Counted from the first letter of the stretch, positions 21,098 to 32,150 are shown. The stretch: DNA of 64,000 bases from Argyresthia goedartella (GCA_949825045.1 OX463818.1:35976906-36040905); one strand, 5' to 3'. Made by a program: numbers and translations. The notes: a model not told the origin generated them from the sequence alone.

Positions 21098-22651
21098 ATG
21101 GCATCCAACATTACTACGCGGAGAATGCACGCACTACAGCAACAACTAACTGACGCAGAGGAGTTAAACCAAAGGCTATTGGGAGAGCGCAATGAAAATG
21201 ACTTTGAGATAAAAAGCTTGAAAGCCAAGAACTCACAGCTTAGAGATAGTGTGTCTACTTTGCGAGAAACACACGAGGAGTCGCAAAATGAGATTCAAAG
21301 ATTGGAAAAACTTGTGGAATCTTTTGACACCCTTGACCTTGCTTCTGCTTGTGATCGCAGTAAATTCCTCCAATACCAACTCAATGAGGCAAACTTGAAG
21401 TTGACTGATATGTGCATAGAAAAAGACTACAATGAATCTCGCCACATTACCTCTATCCAACAAGAACAAGAAGTAGCCAACCTAAGCACTATTGTTCAAG
21501 CCATGCAGACAAGCAGCAGAAAAATTAAAAAATATTTTAAATTAAATAAATTCATGAAGAAAACTAGAGGTAATATAAAACTAATGAAATTAGCCTTGAA
21601 ACGGCAATCAAACAGAATATTAAGAATCTCCTTAATGCAAGAGCTCCGGGGAAAAATGTAGGTTTATAGTCGGACCTTCAACATGCCCGAGTAGAAATCC
21701 AGCATCTACATGACCTCCTAGCAAATACACTACAATGTTATGCCAAAGAACAAAGTGAGTTAGCAGAACTCAGAGCCGCGACGTCTGAGTTAGTTCAGCT
21801 ACAACGACAGAATGCGGAATTGGTGGGCATTCTAATTGAGAATGAGGAGAATGAGACCAGCAAGGAGGACGAGCCCACATCACTAACTTTGGTTTCGACC
21901 CCCCTCAACGAGAGTGTTGCAGCGTCCACCGCTGCCCCAAACAAAAAACAGTGTCGCCGTCGTCGACGAGGAGGCACCTCGCAGCTCAACAGCGCGAGCA
22001 CCGCGCCGCTCGCTGTCCCTGCTGAGGCGTGTGTCATGCCGCAAGCTGCCCCGAGGGCCGCGCCGTTCGCCGTTGCGCACGTTGCGACGCTCGCTGCCGC
22101 GAATGCCGCGCCAACCGCCGCCACGTGCATCAAACCGCACTCCAACACGTGTGTCCCGCCAGTCACCTCCACTCGTGTACCACCAGCTACCAAAATATGT
22201 GCTCAGAGAAAAACTCTGTTTTTCTCCGACAAAGTAGGTGCAGGATTTGGGCCTCTATTACATAACCGGCTTAACCAAAAAGTAATGAACAATTTGCTGT
22301 CCAAATAGTTCATTTGTAGATCTAATGAAGATCTATGACGGTATCTATGATGAGTACAGCACTATTGTAATTATGGTAGGAAATCATTCAAACATTAGTC
22401 GGAATGATTTGAATAAAAGTGTTGAAACACTTCTAGACTTACATAGTAGGATGAAATGCAAATTTATACTATGCAATTTTCCATATGCCTGTAATTTGAC
22501 AGAACTACAGAACAAATCTGTGCATAGAATGAATATTCATTTATTTAATTTAACATGTCATCACAGCGATGCTATTTTATATTCCGACATGAATAATTTT
22601 ATTCATAACTTTAATCTGACACAGGATACATTGTACCTGTCTAATAAATAA
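21098..22651 (+). pseudogene. LINE family A ORF1, coiled coil plus esterase-like domain, several frameshifts
   Basis: ORF1 proteins of CR1-group LINEs bind element RNA. The Met at 21098 (MASNITTRRMHALQQQLTDA) opens a leucine/glutamate-rich heptad region running to about 21800 through one frameshift near 21660 (then HARVEIQHLHDLLANTLQCY). A variable Ala/Pro- and Arg-rich linker follows (21820-22308, with QCRRRRRGGTSQ). The last part, 22325-22651, has EYSTIVIMVGNHSNISRND and KCKFILCNFPYACNL, then HHSDAILYSDMNNFI, resembling the SGNH-type esterase domain found in CR1 ORF1. The pieces lie in different frames. The esterase call is by pattern only and no catalytic Ser was confirmed. Confidence 0.65.
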
Positions 22652-23328
22652 AGAAAATTAGTAGCTACATTGTTAGCTAATAATATATGCGACGCAGCTA
22701 TAGTTGGTTTAACCAAGTTCAACTTGACATCAGCTTATGTTAAGAGTAATATGACATGCACCCCTATTGGGAATTCACCTGTTAATTATACTTTGCATGC
22801 AACATTGGAATCTGTTCCAAGTAATTTAAACTAGTTCATAAGACAATAGAGGAAATCTCTAGCATACAAGAGCCACTAAATATGTCAAAATGTAAGCCCC
22901 AGTTAAATATTGCCCATCAAAACATCCAGGGTCTACCTGGCAAAGAACTTGTATTAGAATTATTTCTAAAAAATTCAGACATTGATATTATTTGTGTTAC
23001 TGAACACTGGTTGAAGGAAAATATGATGTCTTTCAACATAAATAATTACAAAATTGTCAGTTGTTACAATAGAAAGACTGCTGATAGAGGTGGTTCTTTA
23101 ATCTTAGTGAAAAATAATATTAAGGTGAAACAACGGAAAGATATTCTTGCACTTACTGTTGAAAGACAAATAGAGGTATCCTGTGTTGAGTTAGATAGCC
23201 ATATTATTGTTTGTGTCTACAGGCCACCGAGGGATGAAAAAGGCCATGGCAATTTCGAAATATTTGAGAAAATTATGGAGGAAGCCCTCACTAAACTATG
23301 TAATAACAGAAAAAAGTTAATTATTTGT

Positions 23329-23336
23329 AGCGATCT
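23329..23336. repeat. Left 8-bp target duplication of the Mutator-like element
   Basis: AGCGATCT here and GGCGATCT at 26802-26809 differ at one base. Rejoining across them restores the endonuclease reading frame, which supports the boundaries. Confidence 0.8.
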
Positions 23337-23489
23337 GGGATAGGGCCGTTACGTCTACTTCCCTTTACGTCCATGTACCGTTTTAGTCCGAATACCTTTA
23401 TGACCATATCCCGATTCGACTACATCCGCATACGACTACATACCGTTATGACCACATCCTATTACGACTAAATCCCGATTGGACCACAT
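23337..23489. repeat. Left terminal inverted repeat of the MULE, built from ~16-bp units
   Basis: Inside the repeat, degenerate units of 16-17 bp follow one another, for example TCCCGATTCGACTACA, TCCGCATACGACTACA, TACCGTTATGACCACA, TCCTATTACGACTAAA and TCCCGATTGGACCACA. Their shared core is GAC[C/T]ACA. Confidence 0.85.
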
Positions 23490-24634
23490 CGTGTTTTGTT
23501 TTGTGAAGTACAGATAAGAACAAAAATTTGAATTTTCTTTTGAATATCAAGCCTTAGCTGGCGCGGACTCTACGTGATGCCGCCAATGGTTTCGAAATAC
23601 GCGCATGTGCAGTTGGGTATTGCCCAGCTACATGTATGTATGACTAATTGGAATACATAAAATGTTATTTTTTGTTCTGACTATTTCAACCGAACCATGG
23701 AAAACAAAAACGTAATTTTCCCAGACATGGTGGCAGAGGCACAACTTCACATAATATTTTTAGATATTGACAGGTGCGGCACTATTTTACTGATATCATG
23801 ATTTTAACAAATATATGACAGCTGTCAAACTAAAACCTGTCATATCTCGGAAACTACTGATCCTAGACCACTTGTATGTATAGAGATATGACAGCTCTCG
23901 ACGAAATCTTCATTTCGGATGACAGCTTTGATTTTTGACGGGCGTTATACTTGTTTAAGTAAAGCAATAGCAAAGCAAAGCAAAAGCAAAGATATTATGA
24001 ATATATTTCTTAGAAGTACGTAGGTTAACATTAAAAGAAAATAAACGGTTCCATACCAATTAGGTTAAAATAATGAGTCAGTTCTAGCAAAAGGGTTCCA
24101 TTTCTGTGACTGACTCATTAAACAAACGGTTCCTCAACAAAATGTATAAATTTAATATCTACCTCTACCTGTATTATTTCAATCTCATCTTCAAGATGTT
24201 GATTTTCTTTAAGAATTCAATAGCGGAAATATTCCCAGCTTCTAACATGCCCAAATATTGTTCATAGAATCGATCAAATTTTATGTCTTTTTTTTTGCGG
24301 TTACTGTCTGCAAATAGCGTTTTTTTGATTCTGATGTCTTGGAAGTGTGAACTCCTCTATCCTGGTAGTACTTCTCTCGACGACAATAAAAAGATTTACT
24401 CGACTTATGAACAATTTATTTCGCTCCAATCCACTGTCGTGTCGGTACAAGACTGCCCGCTCCACTCACAATCACGAGCTTTTATAGGTTCCTCTAGAGG
24501 AATCAAACATAAATATAATTTAACAAAGTTGACAACATTAAGAATACTTAAAAATATTGTAATTATTTACATTGAATAACTAAATTAACTCTGTGTTTTT
24601 GACAATGTCTATTATCCATATAATTTTAATTTTG

Positions 24635-24857
24635 ATTGTTACTTCCGCCGCCATTCCGCTGCGCGTGTTCGGGTGGCGGAAGTAACAATTTATAATTTTA
24701 AAACTCACACAATAAATCTCATAATTAAATCATTAACATAATAAATTTCTCATTATAATATGACGATATATTTTAACAACATTTATCCGATATTGATTTA
24801 ATTTTGGGTACTACTTCCGCCGCCATTTTTCTGCGCGCTTTCGGGTGGCGGAAATAG
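24635..24857. repeat. Two related hairpins, ~170 bp apart, inside the MULE
   Basis: Hairpin 1: ATTGTTACTTCCGCC (24635-24649) pairs perfectly with 24675-24689. Hairpin 2: CTACTTCCGCC (24811-24821) pairs with GGCGGAAATAG (24847-24857). Loops share GCGCG and TTCGGGT. The sequence after each (AAAACTCA, CAATA) is also related, so this is a tandem duplication of a hairpin-bearing unit downstream of the transposase. Confidence 0.75.
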
Positions 24858-24972
24858 CAACCGCTTGTGTTACGATTTCATTTTTTTAAAACTCATACAA
24901 TATAGCTCAAATTTAATTATTAATAAAATAACATTTATCAGGATAGTTTTTAAATTCAACACTATGCAATTC

Positions 24973-26163
24973 CTAACAGAAGTGTGCCTCCTGTTTAAGT
25001 TTGTATATGAAAAAAATCAAAGTTGGCTTTTGTTGCATACGCGCATTCAGGCGACGATGCCACGCTTCCAACCCGTTATTAGTACGGTGTCTTTCCTTTG
25101 CACATGAAATCAGGCTGGGGTTACTTATCCACTTGCGTTGGAAATACTTCATAAGTTTAGCCATTTCTTCAGAGGCATTAGTACTCGCCACTATCATCTG
25201 CCATGCATTTCATCCACGACGCTGGTATGACGTATTTACCTTCGTGCGACTCTGTCAGACCACACTCCTTCGCGTTTTTCCAAACGGCTCGGTTGTAATG
25301 ATAGTAGCAACCGGTGATTTTGCTACTTGGGAACACAGATACGAATGCATTGAGCGCCATTTCGTTATCACATTTGAATCTTTGTATTATAACTTTCATG
25401 ACGAAGCGAACTATTGAAAATAGTGCGTGATACGTTTTTTTCAGTTTTGTTCGGCAGTAGCCCATACAACACTGGGACTATGTTTGTCGCGGTCGGGGTG
25501 CTCTCCACATCAACGGAAATCGTAAACAGCAGTTGAAAAGGTTTCGGTGCGCGTTTGAATGTCCCATCTCCGAAGAACAGTTTGTTATTTTTCGCGTACG
25601 TCTTCATATTTTGTCTGCAAAAGCTATAACAGAATATTATAATTTTGTCATCGTCATTGAGCTCAAACTCCGCGACGAAAAATTTGTCTTTTATTATGTG
25701 TGGCACTTCGACATTCGCTGAATTGGTATACTCAGTTTTTTCAACCATCAAAAAGTTTTTGCGCGCCTTGTATAATGTATTCTGTACAGAATCGTAGGGT
25801 CTTATGGAATCTGAATGTGTACTCGTACTACTCGACGCAGATGCCGTAACTGTTTATTCGTACAGGTTTTTCACACTTCGCATATCCTCGCAATCGCTTT
25901 CTTTGGCTGCACTAATAATTATGTCTTCATTCATTTTCCCCATATTTATTTCACATTTATGCACAGATCCCCGGATAATATGGGTTTTTTTCAGTGTTGA
26001 GAGTCACAGACGCACTGCATTCCATGCGATTTGCACAACGCCAAAACGTGTCACCATTTTTTCTGTCCGCCACCCAGTTATATTGAAAGCCAGCACATAA
26101 AAGTAATGGGTTTCCTTTTTTACTTTTGATAAAGAATAACCTTCTTTCTTATTTTTATCCATT
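24973..26163 (-). pseudogene. MULE transposase with N-terminal FLYWCH-type zinc finger, frameshifted
   Basis: Would catalyse transposition of the Mutator-like element. A plausible start is the Met at 26163 (MDKNKKEGYSLSKVKKETHY). A FLYWCH-like finger follows in another frame (25958-26073: DRKNGDTFWRCANRMECSAS). The catalytic region is spread over three frames: 25368-25751 with FFGDGTFKRAPKPFQLLFTI (first catalytic D) and VPVLYGLLPNKTE; 25178-25465 with FKCDNEMALNAFVSVFP and KITGCYYHYNRAVWKNAKEC (second D region); 24973-25197 with ERHRTNNGLEAWHRRLN (E region). The motif order matches metazoan MULE proteins, some of which also carry FLYWCH fingers. At least three frameshifts or stops make it inactive. 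Confidence 0.8.
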
Positions 26164-26648
26164 TTCTTTAACTACAGTAAAATGCTTGTTTACATTAACA
26201 AACAAGATAATAATGTCAAAATAGCGTATTAATTTTAAACAAAGAACTTCTCAAACGTGATCAAAAAGTTCAAGTTTGTATTCTTTTCACATGGTTGGTT
26301 GTGCTTCATTTATCATAGTAAAGAATTCGTGCACTTACCTTCGACCTCAAGGAACAAAACGTTTCAGCCACCCACTAGTCTCAGTAGAGTAAATACTCAG
26401 TAAATATTTGGTAAATACTCGTTTAGTATTTATCCTTAGCAGCGCCCATCTCTGGTTAGGTGCACTACCACCATTCAGAAACTTCTGCTGCCCTGGTACT
26501 TTTACACAATTAACTTTAGCATTTAAAACATTGTCAGGTCTCTCATCATGTGCGCAACGTGCTAAGTCTATTTTAGGATGTATATCATAATAAAAAAGTA
26601 ACAAAACTAATACAAACACTTTTCGACTTGATTGTTGGTCTTATCGGT

Positions 26649-26801
26649 ATGTGGTCCAATCGGGATTTAGTCGTAATAGGATGTGGTCGTAACGGTATGC
26701 AGTCGTATGCGGATGTAGTCGAATCGGGACATGGTCATGAAGGTATTCGGACCAAAACGGTACATGGACGTAAAGGGAAGTAGACGTAACGGCCCTATTG
26801 C
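26649..26801. repeat. Right terminal inverted repeat of the MULE
   Basis: Inverted copy of 23337-23489 with the same 16-bp internal periodicity. The right target duplication follows at 26802-26809. Confidence 0.9.
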
Positions 26802-29425
26802 GGCGATCTTAATGAAGATTTGTTTGTAGGAACAACAATGAAACAACGATTAATAACTTTATTCAAATCGTTTAATTTATGTCATGTATTTTTAGAGCCG
26901 ACTAGATTTACACTTACCAGCCAGACTTGCTTAGATAACGTTTTTTTGTGATTGTGCATTCACAAGTAAAAGTGTAATTAACTGCTTATCTTCCGATCAC
27001 ATTGGTCAAACAGTTTCATTTCCAATTGCTATTAAGGATAAGACTGGTCCATCATTTTATAGGCCTATTACATCCCATGGACTAGAGACATATACGAAAA
27101 ACTTAGATATAAATTTGCCAGTACCGGATTTTAATGAACAGAACCCAAACAAAATCTACTCAGACTTCTTCAACATTATTCAGAGAGAATTCAATAAAGT
27201 TTTCAAATTAAAGAAAGTCAGTGACTACAACGGTAAATCTAAATTTAATGACTGGGCAACGTTTGGAACTCGTAAAAGAAGAGTTATCTTGTATGACCTT
27301 TATGATCAAAAAACCTATAACTTTGATCGAAAATTTCATGACTATGTTAAAAAATATTCCAAAAGTTTCAAGTTGATTTGTAGAACTGCAAAAACTTTAC
27401 ACATTAATAAATAAATTCAAATATCAAATTATAGAATGAAAACAGTTTGGCAAATAATAAACCGCTTCTGCCTAAAGATAGGTGATGATGTTGTTAAATC
27501 CAGCGCTGATGTTCTAACTTTTAAAAAATTCTTCACCAATGTACCCGTACTCACAACAGACCCTCTAAATTCATCTCCATATGAAGCAGACTTTATTAAA
27601 AAATAACACTAGCGTCAGTAATGTATATTTAAAATTTCATCATGTATATCCCCAGGACATTGTCAAAACGTTTAAATTATTTAACTTAAAAAATACGGAA
27701 GAACTGTGGGGTATATCAGTCAAAGTCATTGGTTCAGTAATTCTAGTTATAGCCCCACACTTAGCTTATATATTCAATAAATGTGTTGACGATGGAGCTT
27801 TTCCAGACCTCATGAAACACAGTAAACTGATACCTCTGTTCAAGTCGGGAGATAAGGACGATCCTTCAAATTTCAGACCAATATATGTTCTTCAAACACT
27901 AAGTAAAATATTTGAAAAGATTATACTCAATCAAATGCTCTCACAATTCAACCGTACAAAACAACTCCACGCTAAACAATATGGTTTCACTAGGGGTAAA
28001 TCGACTACGGATGCAGGTATTACCCTTATATCTCATATTTATTCTGCATGGGAGGCCGCACAGGATGCTATCGGAGTTTTTTGCGACCTGTCGAAGGCGT
28101 TTGATTGTGTTGATCATAATACGCTATTAATTAAATTAAATCATTACGGAGTTAGAAATAAAGCGTTGGATCTACTAAGATCATACCTAAGCAATAGAAT
28201 TCAAAAGGCAGAAGTTAACGGCGTAAAATCTGATTTATCGGGTGTTAAAATTGGCGTTCCACAAGGTTCCATATAAGGCCCTTTCTTATTCCTGGTATAT
28301 ATTAATGATCTGCCTTTCATGGTGGAGAAATTAACTGCCATAGTGTTGTTTGCTGATGATACTTCAATGGTCTTCAAAATTGAAAGACAAAAAGGAGATT
28401 TTGATGATGTTAATGGTGTATTGTCTTTAACCTTGAATTGGTTCACAGTTAATAATTTATTGTTAAACGCTGGTAAAACCAAGTGTATCAAATTCTCACT
28501 TCCAAATGTCAGGCAAGTTGAGACCAGTTTAGTGTTAGACAACAGCACGTTAGAATTAGTAAATGATACGAAGTTTTTTGGAATAACCATTGATAGCAAA
28601 TTGCAGTGGGGACCGCACATAGATAAATTGACTGGTAAATTAAGTTACGGCTTACGCTGTTAGGAACATCAGACAAAGCACGGATGTGGCTACATCTAGG
28701 CTAGTATATTTTAGTTACTTTCATAGTGTGACGTCCTATGGTATCTTGTTGTGGGGGAAAGCAGCGGATATTCAAACTATTTTTATTTTACAGAAAAGAG
28801 CTATTCGAGCAATTTATAATCTAAAACGAACAGACTCCTTAAGAAAGCTTTTTAAAGAAATTGACATACTAACAGTAGCTAGTCAATTTATTTTCGAAAC
28901 TATAATGTATGTACGCAAGAACCTTTCAACATTTTCCAATCTTAGCGATAGCTGTAATGTTAAGCTAAGAAATAATCACAGACTATGGCCGCCCCGTTTT
29001 AGACTCGCGAAGGTTAGCAATTCTTTCAAGGGTCAGTGCATTCTCTACTACAATAAGATACCTCTGGAGATTTTGAAATTGCCATTTGAGCAATTTAAAA
29101 GGCATGTTAAAGCGACTTTGACAAAAAAGGGATATACAATGTTCAAGATTACTTAAATGATAGGACTGTATGGGGTTAATCTGGCTCAACACAGACCTTG
29201 CTGTTAATAATTTTGTAATTATTTACTCCTGCTTATTAATCATAACAATTAAATTTTTCATATTTGTATTAGTTAAGCACAACCTATTTTTAAAAGAGAT
29301 CTAAAAATCAATCTGTAGGAGTTTCTACGCCCTGCTTCTCCCACAGTGGTCCAATGTAGAGAAGGGCAAAAAATTACGTTTGCTAAGTATATGTAAATAT
29401 CTACAGTAATAAAGTACTTTGACTT

Positions 29426-30046
29426 TGATTTTGGTAATGAATGCATGAGTGCGTGAAAAAGAAATTTGACCAGCTATATTGCCCAAATACCCGGGTATGT
29501 GACACTAGGCAAAGCATGCCGAAACGTTGCTTGTTGTCGATCGCGTGGCCAGCCTTTCAGATAATGAGATGCCTGCCACTTATTTCTTGCAACTTAACAG
29601 TATAGGATACGCAACAAATTATAACGAAATATGGATACCTTATAATCTAGTTAGCTTTAGGGTGTTTCAAGCGCAAGCTTATCGTTGGCCAACGCACATA
29701 GTCGCGTTGTTTATGATTGTTTGTTGTTATTTTACATTATCTACTTTTTTATATATTTTATTTAAATTTTCTGTGAATATTTTTGTTTAAATTTTCTGTG
29801 TAACCATTTCTTGTATATGTTGTGTTTCATAACATAACTTAGGTCCTTTCTTGTATATTTTTAATATAATTTATTTTAATTTTTACCACTGTAGTTTTTA
29901 AAATGATTTGATATTGTTGACAACGCTGTGCGCATCTATAATTGATGCAAACTCTTGTATTGTTTTGTAATATTGTCTTTTTGTGTTTGTATTGTTGATG
30001 TGAAATAAATGAAAGATGAATGAGCGGGAGGTGATTGATACTAGTA
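29426..30046. other. No gene seen
   Basis: The frame at 29527-29790 has hydrophobic stretches but no family resemblance, and its base composition is that of the AT-rich surroundings. Confidence 0.4.
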
Positions 30047-30200
30047 CCAGTATTCTCTGGCCCAGGAATGCCCGGCCCCGGAATTGGCGCCCCGTTAGCC
30101 CACAATTCTGGGGTGGGGCATTCCTGGGCCGGGCATTCCGTGGCCGTACAAAACAGTGCTCGACCCCGGAATGCCCGGCTCCGGAATTGGCATCCCGAGT
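30047..30200. repeat. GC-rich palindromic minisatellite, block A
   Basis: Built from units like GGAATGCCCGGCCCC and the reverse GGGGCCGGGCATTCC (about 15 bp), so opposite halves can pair. The core unit from CCCACAATTCTGGGG (about 30110) to GGAATTGGCATCCC (about 30195) has inverted ends. A partial inverted unit precedes it, separated by TTAG. Confidence 0.75.
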
Positions 30201-30220
30201 AACGTAGACAACTGCCACAT

Positions 30221-30301
30221 TAATACAGAGATTAGGGTTACTAATACAGAGATTAGGGTAACTAATACAGAGATTAGGGTAACTAATACAGAGATTAGGG
30301 T
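30221..30301. repeat. Tandem repeat, 21 bp x ~4
   Basis: TAATACAGAGATTAGGGT plus a 3-base spacer (TAC or AAC) repeats at 30221, 30242, 30263 and 30284. Each unit contains one TTAGG, the insect telomere motif, but not in tandem. Confidence 0.9.
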
Positions 30302-30698
30302 ATGTTCATAGTGTCTCTGTCTCAAAAAATCTATTCATATCATTAAATATCTTTTTTTATTTCTTCGGTTTTACTTCTTCTAAGTTCCAACCTAACCTTT
30401 AATCCAATTGAAATGTAGCCACAATAACCTTCTTTAGCCAAATTTGACTCAATACATACAATGCTACTTGAACTTAGTCTTCACAGTGTTTAATTTTTTA
30501 ATAAATGGCAGAATTGAGTTTGTTTTTATTTTAAACTAACCAAATATGAATAATTTTGAGGTTATGCTATTTGTCAAGTGAATGTTTAACTTGCTGACAA
30601 AAAAACCTCCACTATGACCATGGCCTTAGATTCGTCTAAGGTAAATCGAAATTGTTTGACCAATCAGAAGCCAATATTTTCAGCCAATGAGAGACGTC
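30302..30698. other. No gene seen
   Basis: AT-rich spacer between the two GC-rich blocks. Confidence 0.45.
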
Positions 30699-30885
30699 CC
30701 ACAATTCCGGGGCTGGGCATTCCGGGGTCGAACAGGCAGTGCACGGCCCCGGAATGCCCGGCCCAGTAATGTGCGGTCTGGAATGTACGGCCCCGGAATT
30801 GGCGTCCCAAATCCCACGATTCCGGGGTCGGGCATTCCGGGGCCGGGCATTACTGGGCCGTGCATTACTGTCCCCCCATTGATAC
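30699..30885. repeat. GC-rich palindromic minisatellite, block B
   Basis: Second copy of the block A family: CCCACAATTCCGGGGCTGGG at the start, GGAATTGGCGTCCC at about 30795-30808, then AAAT and a further partial unit (CCCACGATTCCGGGGTCGGG). The 15-bp step is clearest at 30825-30870 (GGGGTCGGGCATTCC, GGGGCCGGGCATTAC). Confidence 0.75.
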
Positions 30886-31240
30886 GTCCAAATATTAGTC
30901 GAAACCTCGTACAGTCATTTTCCGAGCAAGCAGCGGCCATTGTTTAATGCCATGTTCTAAGCCAATTACAATTAAACTTTCCGACGCGACTTCGTCCTCC
31001 AACTTAGCATCAGCACGGTATAGCTACTAACCACATTTCCCGATAGTCAACTGCACCCAAATTAAAAAGAACAGAGAGCTTCGCGACGATCTTCCTTTTA
31101 TATACAAAGCGAAACAAGGAGATGATTTAATTGAGGTATCTGGCCCTTATTTTCAGTGTCGGAATGTTTGTAATTTTGTGATTTCTTTATTGTACCTACT
31201 ACACATAACAAACACACAAAGAACTCATAATCATTCATCT
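30886..31240. other. No gene seen
   Basis: Unique-looking non-coding sequence up to the LINE fragment at 31241. Confidence 0.4.
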
Positions 31241-31286
31241 ATAAAGGCGAGCTTATCTCTGACAAGATATTTCCTCCAGAAAACCA
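31241..31286 (-). repeat. Fragment of LINE family C 3' UTR
   Basis: AAAGGCGAGCTTATCTCTGA followed by TATTTCCTCCAG is the reverse complement of the conserved 3'-UTR hairpin block also present at about 42003-42045, 9378-9413 and 46465-46500. Confidence 0.65.
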
Positions 31287-32043
31287 TGGTTAACATCGCA
31301 CGATTACTAAAAAAGCGCCCATTCTCGATACAGTTCCCCGCCACTTACTGCGGGAACCGGGACATTTCCCGTCGCCGGATATTTCCCGCAGTACCAGGAC
31401 AACAGCGCCAAAGCGCAAAAACAAGCGAACATGCTGCTGGAGCTAAACTTTATCAAAGCAAGCTATACAAATGGTTGCCGTAGTGTTCAGGGTGAGCTAT
31501 GAGAGTTGTGTGAGAGGGAAGAATAATCCAATTCTAAACTTACAAACTAATGTAGAAATAACTCTTTTCCTCTCACAGTCTGTTCCCGGCTGGCCACAGT
31601 TACCTGCGACTGCGCATTGCTTCACCATTTTCTTGTTCTCACTGTCGCCAGGTCACCTTAGGTCGAATCAAAGCAACAAGAATCGCCTCACTCTGCTGGC
31701 TTACACCACGCGGCGAATAGTCGCCATTTATGGGATTAAAACTTGCGCAGTAACTCCCCTCCCGCTATGTAAACTGCTTGGGTCATAAATAAGCCAGCAA
31801 TGCAAGCAAAGTTCGCGCTGACGATGCCAAAACGTGCGTTTTGTGGTTCACTGCAGTTAGGATATGAGAGTGCTTACACACATTGTTGCGGTGAAATTGC
31901 ATTATGCAATTATGCATCATCATCACCTCCTGTCACCCCTTGGGAGCTTGTGCAATTAATTATAACGTTTTGTAAAAGTCAAAACTGGGAAAAACAAGGC
32001 CTAAAAATGCCTATATTGGGTTTGGCGGTTTGCCAAGCCAAAT
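31287..32043. other. No gene seen
   Basis: Open frames of 87-105 codons at 31471-32063 carry no recognisable motif. ATTGCATTATGCAAT near 31898 is a small perfect palindrome. Confidence 0.4.
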
Positions 32044-32150
32044 GCTTCGTAGTGCGTAGCTAGCTGCGTTGCTACAGCGTAGCGTTTCGTAGCGCTTGTA
32101 TGTAGCGGCTACGAAATCGTAGCAAGTCTCTTAGCGTAGAATAGCTAGAA
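32044..32150. repeat. Cluster of CGTAGC-type short repeats
   Basis: TTCGTAG, GCGTAGC and their complement GCTACG recur about ten times within 107 bp. Degenerate, not a clean tandem array. Confidence 0.6.

Larger units (their letters stand above)
23337..26801 (-). mobile_element. Mutator-like element (MULE), 3465 bp, inserted in LINE ORF2
   Basis: 153-bp terminal inverted repeats (23337-23489 and 26649-26801) differ at about 8 positions. An 8-bp target duplication and a MULE-type transposase remnant on the minus strand agree on the superfamily. Ends read inward as GGGATAGGGCCGTTACGTCT and GCAATAGGGCCGTTACGTCT. About 95% identity between the arms implies a moderately recent insertion, yet the gene is already broken. 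Confidence 0.9.
22882..29156 (+). pseudogene. LINE family A ORF2 (endonuclease and reverse transcriptase), interrupted
   Basis: The N-terminal apurinic-type endonuclease starts at 22882: IAHQNIQGLPGKE, IICVTEHWL, RGGSLILV, then IVCVYRPP. It is cut at 23336 by the Mutator-like element and resumes at 26802 with GDLNEDLFVGTT. A decayed linker (26820-27580) leads to the RT at 27581-28663: FKSGDKDDPSNFRPI, FCDLSKAFDCVDHNTLL, IGVPQGSI then one in-frame TAA where LGP is expected, YINDLP, and LFADDTS. A one-base loss near 28655 shifts to the C-terminal frame 28686-29156 (SYGILLWGKAADIQ .. RAIRAIYNLKRTDSLRKLF). Motif order is that of a CR1/L2-type ORF2. Non-functional. Confidence 0.85.
20130..29425 (+). 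mobile_element. Nearly full-length CR1/L2-like LINE (family A), split by a Mutator-like element
   Basis: Removing the insertion at 23337-26801 leaves about 5.8 kb with the order ORF1 (coiled coil plus esterase-like), ORF2 (endonuclease, RT, C-terminal region), 3' UTR. The 3' end is AATAAAGTACTTTGACTTTG near 29410, a hexamer-like TTTGAC tail. The 5' end is uncertain (about 20130-20150, where GC-rich sequence begins just after the maT element). Other fragments of this family lie at 45767-45806, 46556-47215, 54765-55000, 55495-55605 and 63036-63131. Confidence 0.75.

Noticed and set aside
25001..25417. 138-codon plus-strand frame
   Set aside because: Antisense to the MULE transposase remnant.
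29527..29790. Small membrane protein
   Set aside because: Hydrophobic stretch arises from T-rich sequence; no supporting start context or homologue recognised.
30221..30301. Interstitial telomere
   Set aside because: TTAGG occurs once per 21 bp, not in tandem.
30095..30940. Collagen-like frames reading GPGMPGPGMP in both GC-rich blocks
   Set aside because: The 15-bp repeat period creates Gly-Pro periodicity in several frames on both strands; no start, domain or codon signal.
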